From assembly GCA_009760855.2 (NCBI GenBank), contig WPIO01000037.1, positions 321,001-385,000 on the forward strand: 64,000 bases of DNA. The letters run 5' to 3'. How positions within the stretch are numbered: position 1 is the first letter of the stretch; each line of letters opens with the position of its first letter. Source of the DNA: Cristatella mucedo (lineage: Eukaryota; Bryozoa; Phylactolaemata; Cristatellidae). Of the stretch, positions 23,526-35,206 are shown piece after piece. The notes under the pieces are model-generated. The model was not told the origin of the DNA. It searched no databases and saw nothing but the letters and a program-made list of their open reading frames with translations. The translations under genes were made by a program, and so were the position numbers.

Positions 23526-25478
23526 CTTCATCCATCGATTGGCCAGGCAACAGATGGAGAAAACCAAAGATAGACAGCACGCGAAACCACAAGCAGAGAA
23601 GTAGAAAGTACTCGGCCTAATTCCGGTGTAAGTGACATTTACTAATGTGACTGGTCGCATTGCAGAAGTATAATAGCACCATGGTCTATTGTTCGGTCCA
23701 ACCCCAGTTGACAGCCGGAAGACTGCCGAGTCAATTTCACCCACGAAGCTAATCAGATTTCATCTCCGTTTTGCTCATTCATTCGGTCGGTGACTCAATC
23801 GGCTGCCGGTAATTGATGTCTCCTCTGTCCCGTCAGTGCTGACCACTGTGCTGCACTACTTTAGACCGCAGCACACTCAGTGCACTAGCCAACCTGAAAT
23901 CTAAAAGGAAGCTGTGCCAATTGGTACCTGCTGGCCATAGGACAGGTACCGTGCTGAAACGCTGCAACCCCTCTAGTCACGGTTATGGCAACCAGTGCCA
24001 TTAGAAACGTCTGCATGCAGAACACATCAACCGCTGTCAGCTCGTAAAATCTGTAGTAACGAGAGCGATTTTCAAATTTGACAATACAGTTCTCTTCGTT
24101 CTTAATGCAGCCACTTAATCTAAGTTCTAGTTACGGACGCGTTTCATCGGAATCCGCTTTCCATGGCCGAGACGTTCTTTGTTTCCACCATGGCCCGTCG
24201 GGACTAGATGCTGCAGTGTACAGGAGGGCTGATATAATCTCTCCTCAATACCTCTCGATTGATGCTGTCGCATTGCGTGACACAGTGTGGGGTTCTGCTA
24301 ACGTTCGCAGCCTCGAGCCACGACGACATTCTGATTAAAGAAAAACTGCACTAGATCATCCACGGATTCGTCCAATGGAGTGGATTTAATACGGGAGCAT
24401 AGCAGCAGTCTCTTCCCGCTCGGATCCGCCCTCGTTTCAGTTGAGCCACCGGATAACCGCTAGAGCTCTAGGCTGTCGAGAATGCAACTCCCCGGATCCT
24501 GGTCTCTGACTGAGCATCGGATGAAGAATGACGAGGCTACGATACGACAACAAAAGCATAACGAATAACGAATGTCCAGCTGCTCCACTACTATCCACCG
24601 ACCGAGCTGGTGCAGCTGGCTTTGGTAACGATGTCAGGCAGGTAAGTAGCACTGCGATACCAGATTCGCCTTTGACATAGTGTCCCAGGCCGGACGGTCG
24701 GCGCTGCAGACGTCATCCACGATTACGCAATTATCTCTCAGTAGCCGTAGAGATAGGATGCGACTTCTGCTTCATCCAATGAGCAGGCGGTTACCTATGG
24801 CCTCGCATGAGTCGCGGGATGGTAGAGTGGAATGCCTTAGCCTTGGCTACATCGCTGATTGTGGATCGGCAACTCCTGGCCACTCCCGCCGCGACTAACA
24901 AAACGGTAGCTGCGAGTCCCTGTTAGGACCGCCAGTCTCACGGTCTGCTATCTGCTGCAATAGTGGCCCAAAAGCAGGTTTCCCTACCATGATGGCCACA
25001 CTGCTCCTCTCGGCAGACGCATCTTTGCAAAAAATCTCTGGCGACCGTAACCAGCGAATGTGTGAGCTCGAAGGAGTGGCACTGCGATTTACTGCAGCAC
25101 TGTCGCTTCGCATACACGCACGGACGAGTGGATCTGCATTCACAGGAAATTGGAGTAAAACTTGCCGGTAGAGTAAGTGCATCGTAAAAACACTGCCCTA
25201 GAGTAGCTTACAGGGAGATAAGCAATAGACGTTTCTCAACCAATATACTTGCCACGAAATTGCATCCCCGAACTTAGCTCAGGCCCATAGCAATATACAT
25301 AATTCAAGCAGCTTTCCCTCGGCATAAAACGATTCCCCGATCAACCTCCGAATGGCAGAAAAGCCACAGAAAGACTCTTGCGACAAACCGTTTTTGCCAG
25401 GAGAACGAATCCCCGGTGCAATCTCGAGGTTAAATTCTAACTCACGAATGCACATGTCACGTGGTTTTTGGCACTACG
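23526..25478. other. Intergenic, nothing recognised
   Basis: Several frames of 60-95 codons exist but none has recognisable motifs. Confidence 0.5.
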
Positions 25479-25479
25479 C

Positions 25480-25665
25480 TGCTCCAACAGGGCCAGAGCA
25501 GCCTCCCTTTGGAAGAGCATGTCTTCTCAAACGCATAAATGCCTCGGTCCCGTGATTGTGGGTTCGAATCGTACGATGGGTGATTCTTTATCGCCACTGC
25601 AAGTGGTGGCGATTGCCGTAAAGACTCTTCTGTTGCTATACAAAAGGGGATGTTAAATCAACTTG
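25480..25665 (+). mobile_element. tRNA-derived SINE, plus strand
   Basis: CCTCGGTCCCGTGATTGTGG and GGTTCGAATCGTACGATGGG (box B), GCCACTGCAAGTGGTGGCGA and the end GGGGATGTTAAATCAAC. Followed at once by a (TA)n tract (25666-25702). Confidence 0.8.

Positions 25666-25702
<37 letters not shown>
25666..25702. repeat. (TA)n tract at SINE 3' end
   Basis: About 37 bases of TA following a SINE end. Confidence 0.9.
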
Positions 25703-25704
<2 letters not shown>

Positions 25705-26299
25705 GCCACCACACACAGGTCAGTAAACCCTATGCACAGGGCTTCTGTACTCAATCGGGCAGTTTTCGGCAAGCAATTGACCGGAAATTTGACAGCATCT
25801 CACCAAATCATCTGCTCTCGAATCTCAGCCAGCGGCAGCTGATTCCCCAGTCGACGTCAGCCTGTACGATATGGATGGAGGATGCATTCACGAATTATTC
25901 ATGAGATAGATTTTTTGTTCTACCTGATCACCACGAAGATGAACTACTTTTGGTCTTAGGCACCAGAGCATGCCATCGGATGATCAAGGTCATCTAGTTC
26001 TAAGCTGACGGATGTAAAAAACTACCAGTCAGTTACCGAGTTTCGTTTCTTTTTTTAGAGTCGATGGTATGCATATGCATATAGTGCTGCCGCTTCTCCG
26101 TCTTGATAAGCTAAGGACAGCTTACCGAGTCTCGTTGACCAATTTCCAAAGTGAATCCACATGAAACGCAATGCTAAAAAGTATCAGTCTTGTGCTACAA
26201 ATCAAAGAAAGAATATTTTCGACGACTTTATTCTCGAGTATTCAGCTCTAGCAAAATAATATACATGCACAACTAAAGTTTCCGTTTGAACTCGAGCTA

Positions 26300-27215
26300 A
26301 TTAATAATAATATATTTTTATTGTGCTCTCAGAAAACTTTGTAGAGACTTTACAAAAGCTATAAAAGAAGCGTGACCGTGTGGTTAGCAGTAACATGCAC
26401 AGTGTGAAGCTGCACAGTGTGGTAAGTGACAGCCTACACAGCTTCAGCACACATAAGCACACAAAGGACAATTCACCAGGACTCAGCCGCTGCTGTGAGG
26501 AACAGGTGCATTTCTAACTTCTTTTTAAATGTTGTCAAGTCAGGGGGATGTCCTGATGTCAGCTGGGAGTGGGTTCCAGGCTTTTCGAGCTTACGAACTA
26601 AAGGCACGGTCTCCAATGGATTTGAATTTAGTTCGAGGCACAGCTAAATTACCAGAGTCAGAAGAGCAGGTGATACGATGCCTAGCCTGTTTGTTGGAGA
26701 GTAGCTCCAATAGGTCAGCTGTAGCCAGAGAATGACGAGGCCAAAAATTAAGTGACAGAACTTTGAAGTCGATGAGCTACTAGACTAGGAGCCAGTGCAG
26801 GTCGGCGAGAAGTGGTGCAATGTGATGTGGCAACTGCGACGCTCACGACAGACAAGCCTAGCTTCAGAGTTTTGCACCAGCTGTAAGTGTCTGACTGCAT
26901 ACGCCGGCAGACCTGCAAGCAGCAAGCTACAGAAGTAGAGACTCGGGATGTCAAAAATGCACGGACCAGCTTTGAATGTAGTGTCCCTGTCTAAGGAGGA
27001 CCGACTTTGTTTTAGCAATGTTTCGGTGCTGAAAGTAGGCAGACTTGACTGTGGAGCAGACGTGGTCGTCTAGAGAAAGGTTTCTTGGAAACGGGACACT
27101 TCGATCTTGTGCAGATGCTCCAGGAGATACTTCGGCGGAGCCAATTTTGAGCATACAACTTTCCAATGTCTGGGTCACTCTAGGTATGCCCATAACTAGT
27201 CTTTTGGTTTTATCA
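26300..27215 (-). pseudogene. LINE family A, longest minus-strand copy
   Basis: From the 5' side (27215) downwards it encodes MGIPRVTQTLESCMLKIGSA, NLSLDDHVCSTVKSAYFQHRNIAK (as two pieces), ...FCSLLLAGLPAYAVRHLQLVQNSEARLV and, lower, the complement of the C-terminal FKKKL..HLFLTA end. The 3' UTR with TTGACAC-type motifs follows, and an AT-rich end at 26300-26330. Frameshifts and stops throughout; 5'-truncated. Confidence 0.8.
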
Positions 27216-29149
27216 TCATTTTATCATCATCAAGGCGAAAAAAGCAGAGACTGTACCATACCTAAGTCTGCATTCCTGAGAAGGTCGAATAGAGGCTGAA
27301 ACCAAAATTCGGCGCCTATGCCGATATGTATGACGAAGATTTGGAGGTCGATTGGTCTCGAGTATTCCTGGGTTCCACGGAAAACGTAAAGCTGTCCCGA
27401 GTTAAAAATCTCCTCTCGGCACTGCAGACAGGCTGCCATGCCACATCATGCCGAAACCCACTCCTTCCCAGAATGTGTAAGACAAGTGGACGCCGGATGG
27501 AGCATGCCACAACGAAATACTCCCAACGGACCTCTCTGGCCCAAATCTGCACATCATGCGAGGGCCTTAAAGGTGTATTTTGAACGCACCCTCACTCGGG
27601 CCGGCACGCTGTTGCCAACTGCCTGAGCACTTCTGCCTTATATACGTTATTCTTATCAAAGGACTCAGCCTTAAATACACATCGAATGACCAAGCCATTA
27701 ATAGACATCAAAGGATAGTCCCGTGATCATTAAGTGGCTCGCCCACAAGCAGACAGTAAAGGACCAAACAATAGGCAAAGCATGAGCCACAAAGCCACAG
27801 CACGCATGCTGAGCCGCCACCCTGCTATTGCGCGAGCCTGCTCGTTTCTCTGGCTGCTGAGAAGTCGGTTAAATACTTGACCACACGCGGCTGATGGTAA
27901 AGCAAATGCCTCTGGCTAATCAAACTTGTCATCTCGAGATTCCGTCATGCACCACCGAGCAGTGCCAGAACTGCCTACTCATTAGTCCAATTGGCTATCG
28001 ATGTGCTGCACTTGCTGCCAGCGGCGAAATAATGCAAGGTGCCGGCCAGAGATCTCGCAAGCAGAAACGCAAAAGTGATAAGCGTACCCCGAAAGACCAG
28101 CAAGGACTCGATGGCGCCGTTGACCCTAAAACACGTCTAGTCCTTGGGATGGACCAGATAGTACCGGTTCTGCATGTCGACTGAATCAGTGCCAAAACGG
28201 CAGGATGACGATTAATGTAATACCGATCGCACCTTACAATACTGGGAGGCAAATACTACTCTGGAAACCTTGCCTGTCCTTAGGAGCAAACGAGCGGAAG
28301 TGCTAGCTCAGAATAAAAGCGCTTCGTGCGTTTGGTCACTGAGCGAGCGACATCAGCAAGCCTGAATGAGACGACGACTCTCTATACGGGTACCGAAATC
28401 CAGCAGGGGAACGAGTAGGCCACACGCTCGCTCGAAGAGAAGGAGCCACTCGGAAGAGGCAGCACGCACAGCCGCTACCCAAAATGCCGACAACAGCATG
28501 GCTGACTCAGGAGCAGGAGCAGCTGTTCGCTAACAAACACCACAGGGAGTCGCAGCCTGATGCAGTCACCTATGCAGTTGGCAAAGCTGCCTTGGCGCTT
28601 CATGCTTAATAATAAGTTGTTCAATTCATTTACACCGAGTCTAAAACTAGAGAGGTCACCAAAAAACGTCAGTAGATAAAACGCGATCGCCAGTGGAAGT
28701 TTGCCGAGGAAAACGCTAAAAGAGATCTACGCACTTTGATGGAAAAAGTGGAGCTCGGATATCGTCACTTCCGTCCAGTTGTCCATTATGCGGTCTTAAT
28801 GCGTCTGAATGCTGGCCTTAGGATGAATGCAGCCTGAAATTGAATGACGTCGATTGTGCACTATAAAAACACTGCAAAAAGGTAATTACAGTGGAGGGCA
28901 ATGGCTACTGATGACGCGAGTAAACGCCAGCAGAGGGGAATGTACCACCAGCCACAGAGGGGTGCACTAGGTTGACCTCATTTCCGCATTTCCTTCATTC
29001 AGCAAAATCATGCAGCTACCAACTCGGACCTTCAGTCTGAGAGGTCGCATTACAACATTCGAGAATCTAATGATAAGGACGGAGGGGTTGCACACTAAAG
29101 TGCTCCTCAAGCAGTTTCATCGGTTCGATGTTTGATAATTTGATGATAT
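27216..29149. other. Intergenic, no firm gene
   Basis: Frames of 60-96 codons (for example 27894-28184) have no known domain. A 41-residue frame at 28484-28609 is listed separately. Confidence 0.5.
28484..28609 (+). other. Small unassigned open frame (41 residues)
   Basis: ATG to TAA, starting MPTTAWLTQEQEQLFANKHH. The WLTxEQxxLF arrangement and lack of low complexity make it look more protein-like than its neighbours, and the frame after the stop still resembles coding sequence for some 100 bases. It may be a relic of a transposon protein. I do not recognise it. Confidence 0.2.
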
Positions 29150-29280
29150 ATGTATGCATATATATATATATACACATAAATATATAAATATACACAAATG
29201 AATTGTATATATATCATTCATTTGTACAACGCCCTAAGAGAACTTAATCTCGATCGATTAATCGAATTGTAGGCGCTTAA
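29150..29280 (-). mobile_element. LINE family A 3' terminus, minus strand
   Basis: ACGCCCTAAGAGAACTTAAT is the complement of the family's terminal ATTAAGTTCTCTTAGGGCG. An AT-rich (TATA) run replaces the usual ATT tail. Confidence 0.6.
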
Positions 29281-29635
29281 CACAAAGATTGTTGGCGACA
29301 GAAGCTTTTGCTCAGCAGGTCCTAGACTGTGGAATTCACTTCCACAATTCTTACGCAACGACGACTACTCTCATGCTGTCGACTATGGCACACCCTTTCC
29401 AACTGTCCTGAGCTGCTACTTCAATGCTACTCACTACTTCAACTGCTCTCCTACGACTCGGCTATGCTTCTCACTTTCTCTTTGTTACTTGAGATCAAGT
29501 TGGTTGGCATGGAAACCGAAAGCCGCTTGCTCAGGCTTTGAGTGTACTATGCAGAGCTCTCATGCGCAACACCCACACAGTCTTCGTGGCTTTGAAGACT
29601 TACAGATGGAGAAGCATTACTTTGCATAAGCCGCA
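29281..29635 (+). pseudogene. LINE family B C-terminal fragment, plus strand
   Basis: Encodes the same end as the copy at 31 kb (GACAGAAGCTTTTGCTCAGC..., LPQFLRNDDYSHAVDYG-like), with stops. The end AGATGGAGAAGCATTAC corresponds to the (TTACA)n tail. It abuts the family A terminus on its left. Confidence 0.65.
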
Positions 29636-29639
29636 GGGT

Positions 29640-29775
29640 TCGAGCCAACGACCTCGGTCGTTAAAGGCAAGCACCGTACCCCTGGGCCGAACCAGGGCAA
29701 CGAAAAAATATTTTCGGCTGATTAAGCAGCCTCCTTTAAATAGCTACAGAAGAGTTTTAGCTGCTACCAACCCAT
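29640..29775 (-). mobile_element. SINE fragment, minus strand
   Basis: GGGTTCGAGCCAACGACCTC is the complement of box B and the second head type; CTACAGAAGAGTTTTAGCTGC is the complement of the core end. The pieces are rearranged. Confidence 0.5.
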
Positions 29776-29899
29776 CGGGCATAAATAATTGCCCACTCAA
29801 GTAGGCAATTATTGGACTGGAACCCATTACTCGAGTCGTGAAATGGTGGAGGGGGTCACCTTACCCCTCGGCCAAGACGCAGGGGGGAACAGGATATGC

Positions 29900-30700
29900 C
29901 GGGCGCTCGACTTTGCATTTGACCGCAGCCTGCGTTGCAGCGAAGCGAGGCATTGAGCGCTTGGTGCCGAGGAGCGATCGATCCTCGATGCGCTAGCGTA
30001 GAACTGCAGGGCCGCCGGCTGCAGGCGAGTCGCTCCTCAATTGTGGCGCATGCGACTTTGTGCTACGACGAAGGAGACGAGTCGACGACGAAGACGACGC
30101 AAATTACAAGCAGCCAGCGGTAAACGCTACCGTGGCTAGCAGCAGCGGTCCTTTGGCTACGGAAGGCACGGGAGATCGAGTCGTGACTTGGCGTGAAGGG
30201 CACGCACAGCCTGGTGCTGGGGAAGGGAGCGAGCGAGCTCGGTCCTCCGAGTGCTCCGGGCTCCACAAGCAAGCGGCGAGGCCGGCAGAGAAAACGGCTG
30301 CACGTCGAGCACTGCAGCAGAGCTCGACGGAAAAGCCCAGCTCGATCGGCCAAGCCATCGATACTCAGTTAGCTAGCGCGACAATAAGTGAAGGCGGAAG
30401 CGAGCGACTTTGCCGATGGGTATGCCGCAGCACCAGGACGCCAAAGGAGGGCGCCAACCGCCAGCCACATTGCAGCCGGTAGCACCGAGACGCGGAGAAG
30501 TAGGCAGCAAGTGCACGATACCCGGCCTCGATGCCGGGGGCCAACTGCACTGCACTGCACAATCCTCGTCTCTACCAAGTATTCCTCCCAAGAAAAACAA
30601 GCAAGCGCAGCACGCTCAGCACACAATGCTGCACTAGCTACTCTGTCGGTAATAAATAGTCGAATCGCAGTATCGAGTCGCAGTTTCGCCACCTAGGCAA
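29900..30700. other. Small GC-rich island, no gene recognised
   Basis: Local GC and CpG content rises here against AT-rich flanks, giving overlapping chance frames on both strands (up to 140 codons) with no domain. It lies 3 kb upstream of the Snail-like gene, so a promoter or enhancer is possible. Confidence 0.4.
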
Positions 30701-30789
30701 TGCTATTCGGCGTAGGGAACCACGTATATCTAGAGTAGACACGAGCTACTTGTTTATTGCATGCGATTGGGCACGACATCCCCTGACTG

Positions 30790-31022
30790 GACATGTACAA
30801 AGAAGCTAAAAGCAACCTGTTCCTCACAACCTTTGCTCAAACTGTGGGAATCTGTTGTCCTTTATGTACTCATGATAAATGAAGTCGTGCCTGGTCAATT
30901 ACTAATAATCAATTGACATTGTTCCTTTCCGGCCTGTAACAAGTGTCTAGAAAGACCTGCAGCTGTCTCAGGGTGTTGCACAAACGTTTCTTTGTTATTA
31001 TTATTATTATTATTATTAATTG
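30790..31022 (+). mobile_element. LINE family A 3' end, plus strand
   Basis: Starts AGAAGCTAAAAGCAACCTGT TCCTCACA (end of coding region), ends in a (TTA)n tail at 30995-31020. Its 3' UTR is shortened. Confidence 0.55.
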
Positions 31023-31041
31023 ATCTGAAAAAGTTGAGATT

Positions 31042-31073
<32 letters not shown>
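31042..31073 (+). repeat. (CT)16 tract
   Basis: Short pure CT run between two LINE fragments. Confidence 0.95.
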
Positions 31074-31077
<4 letters not shown>

Positions 31078-31109
31078 TTCTCCCTGTATCCCTCTCCGAG
31101 CCGGATACG

Positions 31110-31795
31110 ATCTCCGAGCCTGCGGTATACGTGGATTATTGTAATTCCCTTTTGGCTGGGCTGCCAAAGAAAGCTACTAGGCCACTACAGCTGACTATGA
31201 ATATGGCTGCAAGGCTGGTCTTCAAGTCCCAGCGGTTTGACCACGTGTCACCTCTGCTGAAAGAGCTACTAGGATGGTTGCCGGTTGAGCAAAAGATACA
31301 GAGCAAAGTTCTTACGCTGACCCACAAGGCCGGCCACGGCTTAGCTCCTTCGTACCTAGCTGAACTGCTGCATCAGTTTCAGCCTGTTCGCGCCCTCAGG
31401 TCCTGTGTGGACAAGAAATTAGCTGTTCCATTCCTCTGCTTAAAGACCATTGGCGACACAAGCTTTAGCTCTGCAGGTCCTAGACTGTGGAACTAACTCG
31501 CTTCCACAGTTCTTACGCAACGACAACTACTCTCCTGCTGCCGACTATTTCTCATCCTTTTCAGCGGTCCTGAGCTGCAACTTCCATGCTACTCACTACC
31601 TCAACTGCTCTCCTGACTCTGCTATGCTTCCCACTTTCTCTTTGTTGCGTGAGACGAAGTCTGTTGGCTACCGAATGCGTACCGAAAGCCGCTTAGGCTG
31701 TGAGTGCGCTATACAAAACTCTCCTGCGTAACACCCACATGGTCTTTATGATTTTGGGAATTACTGATGGAGATACATTACATTACATTATAATG
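31110..31795 (+). pseudogene. LINE family B C-terminal fragment, plus strand (best copy)
   Basis: Encodes VDYCNSLLAGLPKKATRPLQ, AARLVFKSQRFDHVSPLLKE, LLGWLPVEQKIQSKVLTL, APSYLAELLHQF, then KLAVPFLCLKTIGDTSFSSA and GPRLWN followed by a stop. This is the standard C-terminal part of a CR1/Jockey-type reverse transcriptase (LDYCNSLLxGLP, HxxPLLxxLHWLPVxxRIxFK). It ends in ACATTACATTACATTA. 5'-truncated and inactive. Confidence 0.88.
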
Positions 31796-33726
31796 CTAGA
31801 ATAAAGTAGTAACTGTTTAGAGACCAATTCATATCTGCTATAAATCTGGAATAGACAGAAGCCAACATATTCTATTGCAGAGGCCACACTGTTCTTTACT
31901 TTAACAGCACAGTCTCGGTTTGCTGTTTCAAGCATTTAGCTGCACAGCAACAGCAAGTGTGAGGAAGCACTTGTTTGCCTTGACAGTGACTGCTAAGAGA
32001 TGCTCGTGACATATGAATGCACGGGCACACAAGATGCCGTACTGAAAAAAAGGGTTTAATTTCTAAAAATTACTACTATAGCCAGCCAACGGCCGCAGTG
32101 GTATTTTTTTGCATTTCTAAGCAGCTACATGCCAAAATAACATTGTGATGTATCCATCGACTTCCTCAGTACATGTTGCACCACAGTAGGATAGCAATGT
32201 CTGATCAATAAGAATTGACTTAAAGAGCATGCACCTCTGCCTGGGATCGGGTTTGGAGCCGGCTTCACTGTGTCGTGTCCCAAAAAAGCAGGGGAAGCAG
32301 CTCTTCGAGCTAAGGAGCTCTTCGAGCAAAGGAAGAAGTGTGGATAGGCACACAGTAAGAAGCCAAAACGTGAAACCTCGTAAGTACACTTTGGATTCAT
32401 ACAAGTCCATGGTACAGGAAGGTTTCATCTGATTGCATGGATTTTCATTCGGTCACAACAGCGACTAGATCGCGTGTGCATTTTAGCAGCAAAGGCTATA
32501 CTGCATTGCCAAGCCAGCTACAGTGCCGTCAGTCCCACGGCTAGTTAATCACAAGGACTCACGGAGAACGAAAATATGAGAAAATGAGCAATGCTTGAAA
32601 TACTCTGCAGGTTGACGATTACCATCCTTGATCATGCCATCCAAAGCTTTAAACTATGAAACTGAGCTATGGTTTGTCGAAGACGCAGCAAATACTTAGT
32701 GCTTTGCAGAACCAAGGTAGCCAGTCGATGAGAACAGCCTCTTCGTAATCCGTTTGCCGAGTAATGACTTATGCCGAGATAAACAACCTGAAAACGGGAG
32801 AGCATTGCGTTCGTCTGTTGCCCGGTTGCTAAACTATTTAAAAGGTTTCTATATCAGCTGTAATTACGGCTCTTGAGAGAATTTCTTATGATAAGAGCTA
32901 CATCTGGCCAACGTGTTCACTTGATGATAGCCGCACACGTGCGTCTCTCGTTATCATCAGTTCCCCAGACATTTCATCTGCTCTAGTGACTCGTACAGCT
33001 TGCGGTTTTTTTGACTGCCACTCCACTAAGCACATGATCAGATTATAGATGCATCTGTCTTGCTTATCCTGAGTTAACCGGCTGAATGACTTTTCCGCTT
33101 GGAGGATGCTAGCCGGTGGGTGCATCCCGTTCGTAAGTCGGCGATGCACCTGCTCGCTGAAGAAGGCTCAAGCGTGGTCTTGCGAATGACGTACACCCGG
33201 AGGAGTTAGGAGCTAGCACTAGTCGCCGGCGGCTCTGAGGTTCGGGCGCAGGACTAAACACGCTAAGCAGGCTACTTAAGGTAACGTTAGCCCTGTGCTT
33301 GAACACATCGGTACTCAGGCGATGTCGAGAGTTAAGCAATCTTAGGCAAAACTTTCTAGCTCGGCGGCCACGGGGGTTCAAACTCGGCGTGATATTAGAA
33401 ACTTACCGCCGCATTATTTTCGCGTCACTCAGCCGCATCGCCGTAGCCATTCTTCTTATCAACAACAAAGCAGCCCATACACGAAGTAACAAGTTTTTGA
33501 AGATTACAGCAGCAGACGCACCTAGTTAAGAGCCAGAATACGTCAGTCTACAAGCGTCTCGAATTATATGGTCCGTGCTTATTAAAAATAATAATCAAAC
33601 AGAAGATAGACTTTTTAATAGTTTTTCTGATATTTTTTTATCATCCAGCCTAGCGATGTCGTAACCGGCTTTATTGCTTGACCACTTCGGTCGTGAGCTC
33701 CATCACAGCACCTGCGGACGCTAACG
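31796..33726. other. Intergenic, nothing recognised
   Basis: Upstream flank of the Snail-like gene; its promoter must be here or further left, but no TATA box or initiator can be named with confidence. Confidence 0.5.
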
Positions 33727-33762
33727 TTGCCAACCAGCGCACTTGTCATTTTCAAAGCAGAA

Positions 33763-33823
33763 ATGCCGCGGTGTTTTCTACGGTCCGTCCTTGGAAATAG
33801 ACATGTGGAAAACGGCGCTACGA
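33763..33823 (+). CDS. Probable SNAG-domain first exon of the Snail-like gene
   Basis: The ATG at 33763 gives MPRCFLRSVLGNRHVENGAT, closely matching the SNAG repressor peptide (MPRSFLVKK), which recruits LSD1/CoREST in known Snail proteins. A GTAAGC donor follows at 33824 after 61 bases (phase 1). Snail genes typically have an intron just after the SNAG exon. The upstream in-frame ATG at 33727 is not preferred because SNAG must be N-terminal. Position 7 is Arg rather than the usual Val. Confidence 0.6.
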
Positions 33824-35206
33824 GTAAGCTACCCGTGTCATCCGGCTTGATAGATTTGAAGCGAATGCATTTGAAAACGAAATCGGAAGGCGCCTTTAAA
33901 TTAAGCCTTCTGCGTCATCCCCGGCAAAGGCGCAGGCATAGCTTGAACTGCTGTTGTGTTGGTAAAGTGTATTTACGTAGCTTTCTTTGTTTAAATCTGG
34001 CGGCTTGAGCTATTGCTTTTGAGTACAAGCACTATGCGACGTTACGCTTTACGAAAGATAGGCTACTATCTACAACATCTATTGCAATTTTTTACTATGG
34101 CGCTATGATACGTGACCATCGGCTCTGCGTTTGATGTTCTGAGAACGAAATCTATTCACCAACGTGTTTTGAGATATGCCCCGCTAATTGGAGCTCGCAG
34201 GCCATTAACGAGTGATCCATTTGTAGCTCCCGATCCAAACGTGATGATCACAAGGTCTGGGTTGTCTATCAAAAAGGCGACCAAGTGCAATCCCCCAAGC
34301 GGCAGCTCCACTCCAAAGCCAGTTCCTCTCCGAAGTATTGCCGACAAAGAGAGTCGCAAATCGACCGTCAGTTTTACTCCAGATGCGATCCCCATTGTTA
34401 CGCGTTACCAACTGTTGTTAGATGGAGTAAACATGGAGAGCAGTATCCGTGGGATAGCTGACGGCAATACATCTGCTGCATTTTTCGCAAGCGAAGAAGA
34501 CTATGTGTCGAGTTTCTCATCGGCGAGCAACAGTTGTTCAATGTACTATCGATCACAACGGTGCAATGCTGACGGAGACTCGCCCACATTCAACGATGGA
34601 AGCATGATGCCGAGTGACACGTGCGGAAGCTACTCGACACTGTTGACCCGGGCGTTCTGTCGAAATAGGCCTGCCAGCAGCACTTCGGGCAGCAGCGCAG
34701 ACATAAGACAGAGAGTCCCTGGCGACGGGGCGTCACCGGCTGACGCTACTGCCGTGTGTGCTTATTCCGACACTTCCAGCAGTGGCTCGGCAGCAGAGGA
34801 CGACGTGGCAAGTTACCTTGACATATCGGAAACTATGGCTACCGATGAGGACGGTGGAAACAATGGCTATAAGTGCAAGCAGTGCGGCAAGGTCTATTTC
34901 GTGTTCGCCACCTTTACCGAGCACGTTCGCTCACATGCAGCCAGGCCGAAGAACAAGTGCCCGATGTGTGGCAAGATATTCACCAGGAACTGGCTGCTAA
35001 AGGGCCACATGCGCATCCACACGGGGGAGAAGCCGTACAAGTGCTCGCATCCTGACTGCGAGAAGGCATTTGCAGACAAGTCGAACCTGCGGTCTCACAT
35101 GCTCATACACACGGTGACTACCAAGAGCTACGTGTGTGACAAGTGCAACAAAGCTTTTGCGCAGAAGCGGTACCTGCACAAGCACATGCTCGAGGTGTGT
35201 AAGTAA
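33763..35206 (+). CDS. Snail/Scratch-superfamily zinc-finger repressor
   Basis: Proposed exons are 33763-33823 (SNAG) and about 34227-35206. Snail/Scratch proteins are nuclear DNA-binding repressors of E-box genes that act in mesoderm, epithelial-mesenchymal change and neurogenesis. The terminal exon encodes four fingers: YKCKQCGKVYFVF...HVRSH, NKCPMCGKIFTRNWLLKGHM, YKCSHPDCEKAFADKSNLRS and YVCDKCNKAFAQKRYLHKHM...C. WLLxGHxRxHTGEKPYxC, KAFADxSNLRxH and a last finger of C2HC form (LHKHMLEVC) are diagnostic of the Snail superfamily. Before the fingers lie about 220 Ser-rich residues with no known domain. Typical family members have four or five fingers. Whether it is Snail or Scratch cannot be settled here. 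Confidence 0.85.
33824..34226 (+). other. Proposed Snail-like intron 1
   Basis: Donor GTAAGC at 33824. The only acceptors that keep phase 1 in the next frame are CCATTTGTAG (exon from 34227) and a weaker ATTGGAG (exon from 34194). An in-frame TGA at 34106-34108 shows the second exon cannot extend above 34109. About 400 bases. Confidence 0.45.
34868..35203 (+). other. Zinc-finger block of the Snail-like protein
   Basis: Four consecutive fingers. Finger 3 has four residues between its cysteines (C-S-H-P-D-C) where most fingers have two; finger 4 ends in Cys instead of His. Linkers: HAARPKN, HTGEKP (canonical TGEKP) and HTVTTKS. Confidence 0.92.

Noticed and set aside
27894-28184. 96-codon frame as a gene
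   Set aside because: No recognisable domain, no splice or poly(A) context, surrounded by repeat-rich intergenic DNA.
30060-30482. 140-codon frame in a small GC-rich island
   Set aside because: Opposite-strand frames of similar length overlap it and composition alone explains it; kept only as a possible regulatory island.
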